Source: Inonotus obliquus
Taxonomy: Eukaryota; Basidiomycota; Agaricomycetes; Hymenochaetales; Hymenochaetaceae
Assembly (NCBI GenBank): GCA_032164295.1
Contig: JAJHTX010000004.1
Coordinates: 496,001 to 560,000 of the forward strand
Direction of reading: 5' to 3'
DNA length: 64,000 nucleotides
Shown here: positions 24,439-37,034 of the stretch, in pieces
Numbering within the stretch: position 1 is the stretch's first letter
Layout: each line of letters starts with the position of its first letter
Made by a program: the position numbers and the translations under genes
The notes under the pieces: generated by a model
The model's database searches: none
What the model saw: only the letters and a program-made list of their open reading frames with translations
What the model was told of the DNA's origin: nothing

Positions 24439-26738
24439 TCAATCCAACCTCCCAGGTTCCTTCTGTAACCTCGTATACTCATACCCAGACGCATACGAAG
24501 ACGAATAATCATCCGATAGCACACGTCTAATGGCAATGATTATGCCGATGATAATGAGGATGAAGATGAAGATGGTTAGGTAAGGGTGGGAAGAGACGAA
24601 TGTCTCGATTGATGTGAATGCTGATTCGATTTTCTGAGTGAATGAGTTGATGTGAGTATGCAAAGAGCGAGAGTAGAGAAGGGGTCAGGGAGAGGGGGAG
24701 AGGGCAGGACAGGAAGAACGTACTCGAACTATTCTCTCGAAGATATTCTCCGAGTTCTTATACGGAACTTTACCACTTAGGACATCCCTAACAGCACTCG
24801 TTATACTCTCCATCTCGAAAGCAATTTTGTTTCCTTTCGCGTTAGTGTCGTAGTAGATGAGTTGCTATATCGTTCCTTTAGTCAATAACCGATCGAATGA
24901 AAGGAAGAGGAAGCAGAGAGGCGGAATGGGGAAGCACGGGAGGGTAAGAGGAACGTACGCTATGATCAGCAATGACAACACTCGTTTCCCCATTCCCAGT
25001 CGTAACACCATACATACTCTTCATCCAACTCCCCCATTTCTCACCGTCCATCCAAGCAAACACCACATCCTTCGCTCTACTCCTCTTCGCATCCCAATCC
25101 TCAACACTAGTAACACTAACAACTCTCTCCCTCTCCAAAACACTCCTCCAATATCTCCCGACATCTTTCATCCTCTCCTTCACGCCGCCTTCATTCTCAG
25201 GATTAAAAGTAGCAATAACTACTAAAGGCTTATTCGGAGCGCTCATAATATCCTGGAAAGTTTCTTGACCCAGCTCAACTACACTCGGTACCCTCTCATT
25301 CACCAACCACTCTTTCAAGATTTCCTTTTCCTTCTCTACTTTCTTTTGTCGCGAGACAGAAGACGAAGGTGAGCGAGGTGTGAATGAGAAGAGAGCGGTG
25401 TAAGTATGAGGGATATGGTCTTTTATGGAGAGGAGGATTGGTGTGGATGGGGATGTGTACGGTTCGGGGAGGGAGAAACGATGGCGAAGTTCCGAGGAGG
25501 TGGACGTGATGATTTTTGGAGTGCCGAGGAGGACTTGGGAGGCTTCTTTGAGCTCATTCTATAACTATAGTCAGTTGGTATTCAAGGATAGAAAGGAAAT
25601 ACCGTACTAGAGCTTCGTTATCGTTTGGAGAGTGAAGGAAGAGATAGACTACAGGGAACTCCTTGACGTAGTGCTCATACTCCGCTTCCGATTCGATCTC
25701 CTGTAACGGCCTAGTATAATCTCCGTTAGAACTATTCCATACTCAAAAAAGGAATCATGCAACTCACGGGGCAACAGCCATTTCAGCAAACCTTCTCAAT
25801 TGATCAATCTTCCTTCCACCTGTATACTCCGTCTTATGTTTCCCATCTCCACTCCCACCCGAATAATAAAACAACGTAGGGAATCCTTTAACATCCTCCT
25901 TCGTACATAAACTCTTGTACAGATCGCAATTCACTTCAGCAACATTCAGCTTATTTCGAAACTGCGCAGCGAGTTGTGTCCAAGTGGGAGCGAGCTTCTT
26001 GCAATGTCCACACCAAGGAGCGTAGAACTTGATGAACGCAGGTCCCTCGTCTAAGAAAGCAGAGAATATTGTAGGATCGAGGGCTCTGACCATTCCTTCT
26101 GGATTCGGAAGAGGCTTTTGTTGGGATTGCGCAAGAGGTACTTCGTCCTGTGATTCTTTGACTGCTTCAACTTTGTCCGTTTCCTTAGATGGTATATGGG
26201 CTGAGTATCGGTCGACGAAAGAGATAAGCTTGTCCCAGTCTCGAGAGCCTTTGAATTGTTCTGTGACTTCTCCGTTCTTGAACATCATCATTTGAGGATA
26301 GCCAGTAACGCCGTTTTTATTACAGAGGTCTGTAAGAATAGAGAACATAACGCTCATTCCAGATGATAATGTCACAGAGAATGGGACACTGCGTACCTCC
26401 ATTAGCAGCACAATTAATCTGAGCGAAGTGAACACCAGAATCGTCCAAAGCATCATAATGCTGAACAAGTTTCTCCCATGTGGGAGCAAACGCACGACAA
26501 TGAGGGCAATACGGGGAGAAATGCTCTACGAACCTAACAATATATCCTCGTTCGTTGCTGTTAATGAAATGAACGACATGTAGACGTACCAAGCACCGTG
26601 AGCAACAGTATCAGCAAAGTTATCCGGCGTTAGCACCGTGAGCTCAACAGATTCTACTGGCAACGCGCTCGCAGCCAGCGCGAGCGAAGTTATGAGTAGG
26701 CTCGTTGGCAGTTTCGCCAACAAGCGTAGAAGCTGCAT
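24439..26738 (-). CDS. Membrane-anchored protein disulfide isomerase with two thioredoxin domains
   Basis: Catalyses disulfide formation and isomerisation in the ER. ATG 26738 opens a signal peptide (MQLLRLLAKLPTSLLITSLA). The first thioredoxin domain has FVEHFSPYCPHCRAFAPTW (CPHC active site), then NGVTGYPQMMMFKNGE. The second has FIKFYAPWCGHCKKLAPTW (CGHC) and VKGFPTLFYYSGG. A long lumenal region with no further CxxC follows (EILKEWLVNERVPSVVELG, then KPLVVIATFNPEN). The C-terminus carries one TM helix (PYLTIFIFILIIIGIIIAI) and a short cytosolic tail ending EPGRLD, stop 24439-24441. It has about six to seven exons. The architecture fits TMX3-like or fungal EPS1/MPD-like PDIs. It is divergent from CGI121 across only 182 bp (26739-26920). 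Confidence 0.9.
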
Positions 26739-26920
26739 GATGATTGTAGTAGGAGGAGAAGAGAATGATGATGCGCTACGCCCAGCGAGCGTGTCAGAGT
26801 GATGTGTCGAGAGGTAGTGTGACCGACGTGTAAGCAGCATCACCAACCACCACCACCATCAGAGCCTCAAACTCTTGGTGTTTCTCGTCCCCTGCTTTCA
26901 TGATCTTGCCTTGAAGTAAA

Positions 26921-27694
26921 ATGGAGACGTACATATACAGCCACTTTCCAGAAAGCTCGTCTGCTGTTCACATCGCTCTTTTCACCGCGGTCAAAAACGC
27001 AGCTGAGCTTCGTTCGCGTATTGTCAAGGCCGCGACGTTGGAAGGGACAGAGGGAGAAGCTGAACGGGATGCAATAAATTTTGCCTTCATCGAAGCGAAA
27101 CTTGTATGTCCTCTAATATATGTTTGACATCACACTCATTTCCGATATTGAATGAAAATTAGGTGACGAGTAGACGTCATCTCCAAACTGCTATCTATCA
27201 GTCAATGCTTGCTAATTCTCAAAACTCACTCAAGACGAAGACGGTTCATTCAGAGATTATCTGGAGCCTTAATCCGACAAATAATGCAAGTCTAATCATC
27301 TACTGTGACGAAGGGCTTCCCTTGACATCGGTATAGATCACAGAGGCACTCCGTCGATTCGGTGTATCCGATAATTCTTCTTCCCTTCTGGTCGTTCGCG
27401 CAGGGCCGCAAGCCGTAGCACCTACCGAAATTGAAAGGCGAATGAAAAACGTAGTCACAGGCCATCTTGTTCCTTTGGATGCACTGGCCGATATAACCGA
27501 TTGGGCAACGATCAAGAAGGCAAGTGTATGTTTATCTGATCATAATATAGGTTGTTGATACGTTGCGTTTACAGTACTACAAGTTGAATGGAGAATCGGT
27601 TGTAGCAGCCCTGGATAAAGACCAGCAAAAGCAAAAGGCTGTCGTGGACGAACTTGTCACGAGCTTTGTGTCAATGAAAAGCGTCGTGTCATAG
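26921..27694 (+). CDS. cgi121: CGI121/TPRKB, EKC/KEOPS complex subunit
   Basis: KEOPS makes the universal t6A37 modification of ANN-decoding tRNAs; CGI121 binds BUD32 and the tRNA. From ATG 26921: METYIYSHFPES, VHIALFTAVKNAAELRSRIV and INFAFIEAKL. After an intron: VTSRRHLQTAIYQSMLANSQ and KTKTVHSEIIWSLNPTNN. A second intron then leads to ITEALRRFGVSDNSSSLLVV, and last exons ending SMKSVVS, stop 27692-27694. The ALF-VKNAAEL start and the SEIIWSLNPTNN-ITEALRRFG block are family hallmarks. The second intron (27286-27336, 51 bp) begins GCAAGT and ends tatag, a GC-AG intron; no GT donor nearby keeps the frame. About 185 residues, normal length. Confidence 0.92.
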
Positions 27695-27826
27695 CAAGGC
27701 CACAAAGTCCATTAAATATTCCACATATTGATGTAGCATACAGAAGCGGTATTGTAGAAAGTCGACAACATAGGTGCGTACTAAAGAAATAGAATGTCCA
27801 TGACCCGTATCTTACATGATCTGCAG

Positions 27827-29309
27827 CTACATGCATTTGCTGTGTACGATACTTGGACCAAACTCGTCATATTCCTGTTTCGTGATCCACATGCTCTGGA
27901 ACGTGCTCAGAGACGCCAGTATTGAACCACCGATCCAGACAGAGTATTTCCGCTCTGGAGGCGCAACGACCTTGACTTTCATGGACGAAGTAACTAGCGA
28001 GCCGAGTTCTTTCATCAGACGTTCCGCCAGGCCAGGATACATGGAGGAGCCACCAGAGAGGACCACGTTATTGAAGAGGTCGCGACGGACGTCTACGTCG
28101 CACCTGTTGATCGAGTTGTATGTCGTTGCGTGAATGCCAGGGAATTCATGTCCGAGTACTGATGGATCGAAGAGAGCTTCAGGAACGCGGAACCTGGGAA
28201 GGGCTCATTCAACGGTTGCTGGACAGAAAGGAGGAAACAGCGTACCTCTCATTTCCTATCGTGACAAATTCTCCATCTGGAAGTTCGTACGTCCTCTCGA
28301 TATGAGACGAATGGTTGGCCAACTCCAACTCTTTCTCATAATCAAGCGCTACATAGCACAACTTCTCCTTAATCTCCCTCGCAATCTCACGTTCCGCAGA
28401 TGTCGTAAACTTGACTCCTCGTTCCATGAGTGTCGCGCTCAGATAGTCCGTCAAGTCCCTGCCCGCAAGGTCCAGCCGTGAAATCGCATGTGGTAATGAA
28501 AATCCTTCGTAAATCGGCACAATATGCGTTACGCCATCTCCTGAATCGAGTACGATCCCCGTTGTCCTTCCCGCCGCATACAACGAAAGCACCGCCTGAA
28601 TCGAAACGTAAAATGCCGGCGAATTAAACGTCTCAAACAAAATCTGCGTCATCTTCTCCCTATTCGTTCGTGGATTCAACGGCGCCTCTGTCATGAGAAT
28701 AGGTCTCTCCTCCGGGTCAACGCGCAGCTCATCGAAGAACGTGTGGTGCCAGATTTTCTCCATGTCGTCCCAGTTGTTAACGATTCCATGATCGAGTGGG
28801 TATTTCAGCGTGAGGACACCACGTTTTGATTGCGCTTCGTCGCTGTAATCTGCGGTTATTTCGAGATTACAGACGCGAGAGAAGGACGACACACCCAACG
28901 AAACAGTCTTTCATACCCATACCGATCATAGCCCCTTTATGGCGAGGGCGGCCAACTATCGACCTTAGGCAGTCGTAAGCACAAATATTACCCCAGGAGA
29001 GTCCAAACGATACGTACGGGAACACGGCTCGAGGTCCATCGTCCCCTAGAATCAATCATCAAGACGAAAACCCTAGAATAAGACGTCTAAGAAATTTACC
29101 AGCGACTAAAAACAAGCGCAAGCGTAAGTTCCTGGAAGCACCGAGACGAAACAACATATAACCACAAGCTACTCACGTCCGGCCTTGCACATTCCAGAAC
29201 CATTATCAAGTACCTACATCATCCATATACCCATCCAAGAGCGAACATCACCAATCCGTCATTCAGAAAAGCCAAAATCACTCACAATAGCAGGAATCTC
29301 TCCGTCCAT
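27827..29309 (-). CDS. Actin 2 (divergent actin paralogue)
   Basis: A full-length actin with intact nucleotide-binding motifs but many substitutions. From ATG 29309: MDGEIPAI, then [11 protein letters not shown] 6-nt microexon (29100-29105) gives LAG, then [10 protein letters not shown] and [73 protein letters not shown] and a last exon ending [10 protein letters not shown], stop 27827-27829. Introns sit at the same places as in actin 1. Unlike actin 1 it has FAG to LAG, DDAP to [13 protein letters not shown] to [18 protein letters not shown], and a terminal Met instead of Phe. No frame break is seen, so it is likely expressed under special conditions or diverging under relaxed constraint. 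It remains far closer to conventional actin than to any ARP class. Confidence 0.93.
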
Positions 29310-29392
29310 CGTACCTCCAAAGAACGTTTCAAGCGACGTCGACAGCGAGAGAAGCAAAGTTGTGCACACAAGACTCGGGCCTCCTCACCTCT

Positions 29393-29400
29393 GCATATAT
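29393..29400 (-). promoter_or_regulatory. Possible TATA element of actin 2
   Basis: An ATATATG element (read on the minus strand) lies about 85 bp upstream of the actin 2 ATG at 29309. The spacing resembles the clearer boxes of actins 1 and 3, but the sequence is weaker. Confidence 0.3.
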
Positions 29401-29653
29401 GGACGAACGGGGACATTGCTCCTGACTCGGCTGTGGCGAGTAAACGCAAAGTTGCATACAGATTACCATCATCACGACCTCAGCGCCACGCGATGCGACA
29501 ACATGATGTGGCGACAACCCAGGCCCATGTCAGAATTAGAGCCTTATCAGAAGATACCTTGAAATGTAAAGAAAGACTGCCATGCGCTTACAAAAATGAC
29601 TTCTAAAAAATGTAATCCGAGATGAATTATCTGTAATTCTTAAATGTAACCAA

Positions 29654-29726
29654 TCCCTGGTAGTATATCGGCTGAGTACACGCGCCTGTCACGCGCGAGA
29701 GCGGGGTTCGACTCCCCGCCAGGGAG
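29654..29726 (+). tRNA. tRNA-Asp (anticodon GTC), no intron
   Basis: The acceptor stem TCCCTGG pairs fully with CCAGGGA, followed by discriminator G. The anticodon arm is CGCGC-CTGTCAC-GCGCG, giving GTC. The T arm is GCGGGGTTCGACTCCCCGC. All four arms fold cleanly. A T5 run 24 nt downstream can end Pol III transcription. Confidence 0.95.
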
Positions 29727-29750
29727 ATATGAGTGTAATTTCACGATGCC

Positions 29751-29755
29751 TTTTT
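29751..29755 (+). terminator. Pol III terminator of tRNA-Asp
   Basis: A run of five T on the plus strand, the first such run after the tRNA-Asp gene. Confidence 0.6.
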
Positions 29756-30097
29756 CCTTGACATCCATTTTTTTTCATTTTTCATCATAGTTTCTCTTCC
29801 TTACTTTGGCATTAAAATTATTTATCCTACCTGAGGAAATCTTTATGATATGTGTCCAGGTACATCTATTAGCTTAAACTAAAGCTAACCAAATATTATT
29901 CTACATGTACTAATGTTCCAAGAGCTTATAGAAACTTAAAATTACTGTTTTGAGCCATTACATTACATTACAGCACTTTAAAGGTACTATTTGCATTTAT
30001 TTTATACTAAAAGCAAAGTATATAGTCTTCCAAGCTAAATATTGTAAAGGCTGGATTATGTTCATAAAAATGAAAAGATGGAAAAGACAGGGGACAC

Positions 30098-30102
30098 AAA
30101 AA
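30098..30102 (-). terminator. Pol III terminator of tRNA-Met
   Basis: Five A on the plus strand (T5 on the minus strand) lie 25 nt beyond the 3' end of the tRNA-Met gene. Confidence 0.55.
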
Positions 30103-30127
30103 GGTTATAAACAACCAATGGCAACTA

Positions 30128-30232
30128 TGCTCCAAGCAGGGCTCGAACCTGCGACTTCCAGATTACATTTCCATTATTGGAAATTCATAGTGATATGAGA
30201 CTGGCGCTCTAGCCAACTGAGCTATTGAAGCT
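30128..30232 (-). tRNA. Elongator tRNA-Met (anticodon CAT) with a 31-nt intron
   Basis: The acceptor stem GCTTCAA pairs with TTGGAGC (one G-T), with discriminator A. The D arm is AGCTCAGTTGGCTAGAGC and the T arm GCAGGTTCGAACCCTGC. The anticodon arm CCAGT-CTCATAA-TCTGG is interrupted after position 37 by a 31-nt intron at 30164-30194, the standard nuclear tRNA intron site. The T-T apposition at 31-39 matches yeast elongator tRNA-Met. GCTTCAA with AGCTCAG is typical of the elongator, not the initiator. Confidence 0.93.
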
Positions 30233-30340
30233 GCTCAAGGTCTGAATGTTATACTAGTATATTACTCACCACTTCCTATTTTGATTTCAATTTTTATTCA
30301 TTGGACAAGTATACCTTACGACTCTCATTTATCACCATCT

Positions 30341-31822
<1,482 letters not shown>

Positions 31823-33129
31823 CTTGTCAAAAGTAGAGTAACTTCAATGTTAGAGCTTGAATGTTTCTCGTCTTGAGAGTCCTCTAGAACAGAGTCAACC
31901 CCCGACTTATATACGCATCGCCCTCACACTGCGGAACGCGAAACCATCACAACAAAACAGCGGGCGCGGTCCCTGCGCATGCGTACGAGGAAACAACCAG
32001 AGTCGCTTGAGTCAAATGTATCCAGCAATGATCCCAGTGCGCAGTCCACAGTAGTCCACAGTCTACAGACAAATGGCGCGACTTCATGAAGTGTTTCAAA
32101 GCACAGTGGCAACCAACTTGAAGGAGCTTGGCATCACCGTCCTTGTGTTAGATACTGCGCATTTGATCACAAAGTGGCTCGCAAGCCGAGAAGGATCACA
32201 AAAGCAGACGCAGCACAGAGTAGGGGTTTATAAAAAACGCATGTCATCTGTGGCCGCGCTACGTCTGCTAGTATTCGCCAAATATAGCACTCTGGCACGT
32301 AATCACTGTAGATGACTAAGTTTAGTATCACCATATCAAATCATGTGTATGTGTAATGCGCAGAAAGTTGCACGTCGCTGGCAAGAACTCTAAGTCTAAC
32401 CACGAAGGACATGATTTTCGGGCGGGATGCGTGCTCGGCTGTCGAACAGTGCCGGCCAAAATGCCTACCGCTACCCGCGGTCGGCTAGCGTCGGCAAGTT
32501 TTTCCGGTACCCGGATTGGTCGGTTGCAAACCTGAGCGGTAACTGGACCCGTGCAGCCGACTCGGAGTGGCTCTCAGTTAGTTTACCCAGAAGCAGTACT
32601 TGTCCGACTGAACGCCATTCAGGTTCGATCATTTTACACAGGGGATGATGTGCCGGGATAGGAGAACAACCGACATCGCTAGCGCCATCTCTAGCTCTAG
32701 ATGATCATGCAAAGGTACAGATTGGCATACAAATAATGAATAGTAGAATGAAGTACATATAAAGAAAGGAAAGGGACTCCGAGTCGGTCAGTGACCTGTG
32801 ACTAATGGTTCCATGTGCAACCCATGTACATTCTAAACTTGGAAATGGGCTAATCGTTGACCAGTTCGTTCGAAGGTTCGAGGAGAGAGACTATAAGACT
32901 TTAAGACTAATACTTGTTATTATCATTAGAGCTAGGGTATCAACTATCACCATCAAATACCAATCGAAACTGTAGACTGCGTGTATACAGTGGCCATAAA
33001 TAGATGCTATGAAACACATTAACCAAGACGAATAACCACACCATCCATCCTTCCAAATACACGGTTCAACCCACATTGTCGCATAGTCGTATACGCACAG
33101 AGAAATAGTGGGCAGACTGAATGAGGCTT
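31823..33129. other. Intergenic region, actin 3 upstream / RIC8 downstream
   Basis: This 1.3-kb gap holds the actin 3 promoter at its left end. The rest (about 32050-33100) contains only short frames without recognisable content. I see no RNA gene or repeat. Confidence 0.5.
31907..31913 (-). promoter_or_regulatory. TATA box of actin 3
   Basis: TATATAA, read on the minus strand, lies about 85 bp upstream of the ATG at 31822. This is the same spacing as the actin 1 box. Confidence 0.55.
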
Positions 33130-35630
33130 TTAATCGGAATCCTCTTCCTCTTTCTTCCTCGACTGCTCCGCATACTTTTCAAGCCGTCCCTCACGCAGCG
33201 CCTTCTTAATTGGATTCTCCATCCCACCAGCCCTCTCCAATCTCTCAAACAGCACGAATAGCTTCTCCGCTTCCCTCTCCTTCTCTTCGTCCGACATCTC
33301 CGGTCCTGGAAACACTTCTCGATGCACCATACCGGTGATTGGATTGATAGACGGATCACCAACTGCCTCGGCACCAGATTTCGTGGTTAAAGCCGGTGGA
33401 GGAGCGGATAGAATCCCTCGGTTGAAGAGGTACCCTGCCGCGTTTCCATAACCGATCTGGCTGGACATGACTGTGGCTATGTAAGAGTGTCTGTAATAAG
33501 CATCTGGCCTGCAGAGGAATATTAGCGGTGAGGGAAGTGGATACATACCGTCTGAATCACAAATGATATAGAGGAGCTCCCCGACACATTCTTTAAGCTG
33601 CTGGTGGCTGATACACGACAGTAATCGAAGGCACCTCCCGAGAGTATCTGCACGACCTTCCAAAGGAGACGTTCGATCCCTATTATAGCGTATATTAGTT
33701 ACAGTCAGATGTTTACTAGGAGGAGAATCAGGCGTCAACATACAAATCCGGTGGCAGGATATGCTGCCTCACGGCTTTCCGACAATCGACATTATTCTTG
33801 CATAACTTGATCATCAATGCGAAAAGGGGCGAAAGGACATGATCCAGTATAATGTCCTCATCCATGCAAATCTTCTTCACAGATGTGTCATCCGGGTCTA
33901 CGTCCCCCGGAAAATAATGCAACATCGCGACGTCCAGCAAATCCATACTGCGCTGAATAATCTTCGGAATAACCGGAGCTGGTGTTGGCTGAGGTTCAGA
34001 AAGATCCCTGGGGAGGGGCGAGACAGGCGAGGGAGAGCGAGAGATGGACATCCGCGGTGTCAGCATGTGCAACGCTCTGTCGAAGGCGCCTCCCCCGCTT
34101 TCCTTCTCCTTACCTTTGGCGCTTGTAAATCCGCTCACTTGAGATTCTGAACTGATTGAAGCCCGTGGGTTAGCTTCGGAGATAGGCGATGAAGTCGTAG
34201 ACTTCGGAGTGGCGTCCTCGCTCCCTGCACAAGTGAATTCATTATAAGAAGACAACGAAGGGAGTAGGGACTTACTGCCTTCATCCGGGAACCATTCAGA
34301 ATATAATTTGTCATCAACGGGTATCGGTATTAGAGCATGCAGGACATGTCCTACAGGTGCGGCGAGAGGCGAAGGCGACACAGGTGGGAGGCTGAGGAAT
34401 ACTCGTCGTAATACGGGTAAGGATCTAGCAGGTGAGAAAAACTATGAGCGAGCGCAACATAAGCTAATAAGATCAACTGCACACACCCATCGAGCCGCCT
34501 TGTCCACCGATCGCCTAGGACAGGCATAATGTCCGAGGCGAGGCCTGCACTGGGCAATTCACTAACTCCGCTCCCTGCCTGCACATCCTCCGCATCTGGG
34601 GCGATCTGCCCAGGCACAAAATGATCAGTAAACAAACAAGCCAAGGCCATGATAGTTGATATTCTACCTTCGGCCAATGGCACAGAATGTTGAACAGGAG
34701 CTTGCACAGATCCGCCATTGCTTCCCGGCTCATCGGTATCCCGAGGAGAAGTCCTTTGCTGAGGAAATCGAGCTGTTTTGAGATGATGGCAATAATGTCT
34801 TGATGATTGCCCTTGTCCATTATGCGCTGAGAAAATGATAATGACGGGCGACCGAAGAAGTGTTGAAAGAGGGGGGACGAGGGAGAGTTGGTGGAGAGAA
34901 AGAGTATACGGCTACAGAGAAATATTAATTGAGGGTGATGGGCCTTCTGAAACAGAAATCAGCAGAGCATCTGTGGCACAGAATGAATATAGAACGCATA
35001 CTTCGAGAAGATCCACGCAATGCGCTGCGCCTTGTACTTCGATCCATGCATCTCGTCCCCTATCGACCAACAGCAGAGCGTTGGCGACACACCGCAAGGC
35101 ATCATCCGCAGCATCTGAGTCAGAAGGGCGCAGTGATTTCGTAGCATTAAGTATGATTCGCATATTCTGATTGTGGATTACCAATTCAATACACAATAGT
35201 AAGGGGAAAGGCAGCGGGAGAAGACGCACTGAATCCTTTGAGATGATTTCGGACGTAGACGCTGTACGCCCGAGTGTCTTCAGAGCCATCAAAGCAAGGC
35301 CAGCATCTAAAATGAACAGTGATTGAGGAGGGGCGATCGGTCGAAACGGTAGGTAGTCCATACCTTTTCGTGTTAAGCGAGCTTTCTTGTCCGAACGATC
35401 TAAGCTCGCTTCGATATCCTGGAGAAGCAGGACAACGAGACGATCTTTGTCAGAGGCCGGTAAAAGGAGCGAGCCTACGGGTACAGTCGTTCGTTGAGAA
35501 AATGACGCGACAAATGAAATGGAGAACTGTTCGCGAAGGCCATACCGTGTGCGATTGATCGCAGGACATTGCTAACCTCGGTTCTGCTAGACGAGGCTGT
35601 GAGAGATTCATAGGAGTGTAACAAGTCCAT
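33130..35630 (-). CDS. ric8: RIC8/synembryn, guanine nucleotide exchange factor and chaperone for G-alpha
   Basis: Promotes folding and nucleotide exchange of heterotrimeric G-protein alpha subunits. Starting at ATG 35630 (MDLLHSYESLTASSSRTEVS), exons read PASDKDRLVVLLLQDIEASL, DAGLALMALKTLGRT, NMRIILNATKSLRPSDSDAA, DDALRCVANALLLVDRGRDA and REAMADLCKLLFNILCHWPK, all armadillo-like helices. Later exons give VGHVLHALIPIPV, AMLHYFPGDVDPDD, LIKLCKNNVDCRKAVRQHIL, LRLLSCISHQQLKECVGELL and GYGNAAGYLFNRGIL. The family C-terminus is GMVHREVFPGPEMSDEEKER then LFVLFERLERAGGMENPIK, stop 33130-33132. A Ser/Pro-rich insert with phosphorylation-prone SP sites (about 34000-34200) is inside the helical array. 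About nine exons. It is divergent from MED10. Confidence 0.9.
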
Positions 35631-35904
35631 GTACGGTGGACAATTGACGACACAATAGCCGGGATTTTGTGAGAGAGCTGTTGAGAGAAGGGGGGAATGA
35701 TGTGGGTCAAGTGAAGGGAAGAGAAATGCAATTTAAAAAGGGAATAATAAAATGATATTTGAAGAGATCAAAGGACAAGAGCAGGCAACCGGGATCCCGC
35801 GCATCACGGACGTCGTCATGCACAACCGCCGGATACGACCGGATCACTAAATTACGTAATACAGTATGTCTCACCTCACAGTCACTTTTTTTGGTAAAGT
35901 AAGA

Positions 35905-36575
35905 ATGTCCAGCCAACCAACACAAGCAGTCGCAACTCCAGACTCAGCAGCCGACGGCCCCCAAACGCCAGTGCCAACAGGACTTCAAGGTGACCTCGAG
36001 CTTGAGCTTATCGGCCTTGCGAATGCATTGTACAATCTCGGAACTACCGTCGTCAACGATCTCACTAAAGAGCGACAACAAAACTCCAAACCTGGCGAAC
36101 CAGCGCCGACAAAGCCTGTCGGCCAGAGAGTCAACGATGTTGTTGGGCATCTATCATCGATAGAGGAGCTATCGCGAAGTATGGATACCATGATCCCCAT
36201 GCAAACTCTCCAGTGAGTCGTGACAGCTCGGTTCTCCAGCTCACTCCTGACGTGATCCTGGGTTTCATTCAGAGATATAGACAATGCTCGAAACCCTATG
36301 TTCTTGACGAAGGACAGATTAGAGCGTGCGGCTACCGAGAATCAGTTCATGAATGGAAAAATAAAAGCCATCGAGGTCCGTAGACTTTGTCACCTCCAGG
36401 CTACTCTCACTCAGACGTTTCTACTATTTTATTCCAGTCTTACCGGTGTATGCTCAACAAGGCACTATCAGAACACTTCCCTGATATCGCACCTTTCCTT
36501 GAGCAGGACAGTTCAAACGAGTCTTCAGCCACCAGGCCACCTCCATCCGCTCCAAATATCAAGAGCGAGATGTAG
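35905..36575 (+). CDS. med10: Mediator complex subunit 10
   Basis: A middle-module subunit of the RNA polymerase II coactivator Mediator (yeast NUT2). Exon 1 reads MSSQPTQAVATPDSAADGPQ, then LELELIGLANALYNLGTTVV, RVNDVVGHLSSIEELSRSM and IPMQTLQ. Exon 2 reads DIDNARNPMFLTKDRLERAA and ENQFMNGKIKAIE. Exon 3 reads MLNKALSEHFPDIAPFL and ends PNIKSEM, stop 36573-36575. The D-ARNP and ENQFMNGK blocks are the family signature. An in-frame upstream ATG at 35866 would add 13 residues (MSHLTVTFFGKVR); I prefer 35905 because family members start close to this point. About 180 residues. Confidence 0.88.
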
Positions 36576-37034
36576 ATCTTCTCCCAAGACTTGGCGAACT
36601 CTGTTTCCTCCTACGGAGCTATAGATCGAGGCCAAAAGGAAGCTATCGGCGGGCGTTTAGAAACTATCAAATATCTTCCGCCATTCAAGGGGTTCATCGA
36701 TCTGGATTAGCGAGTTGATCCATGTTCTCTTGTCGTCGACGAAGCCCGGCACATCATGCTCTCTGGCTCTCTTGGAAGTGTTATGGCCAGACACTTGTAT
36801 TATACTGTTCCATTTGTGCAAGAGCGCAATCGTGTTGACAAAAGAACAAACTTTCGTGATCTAAGCATAATATTTCCCACGCTCTCACAATAAGTTGACC
36901 TCCATCCGCAGGCTCAGTCAACATCAACAAAACGCATCTCATCTTCGACTTTGAGGAGAGGAGAGGAGGACCTAGTCAGACCACAACTGCACCCACACCA
37001 CGCACGACCAGTCTTAACTATACGAAGCATAACA
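36576..37034. other. Intergenic gap, MED10 / unnamed gene
   Basis: This 459-bp gap lies between two plus-strand genes. I see nothing that supports a gene or repeat. Confidence 0.5.

Larger units (their letters stand above)
29310..30340. other. Intergenic region between actin 2 and actin 3, containing two tRNA genes
   Basis: This 1.03-kb region holds the actin 2 upstream sequence, tRNA-Asp (plus), tRNA-Met (minus) and the actin 3 3' flank. The stretch from about 29760 to 30060 is AT-rich with no recognisable gene. Confidence 0.7.

Noticed and set aside
29950..30198. Small protein gene at 29950-30198
   Set aside because: The open frame runs into the tRNA-Met gene and its composition is that of AT-rich intergenic DNA.
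33066..33374. Arg-rich minus-strand open frame at the end of RIC8
   Set aside because: It is an out-of-frame reading of the conserved RIC8 C-terminus.
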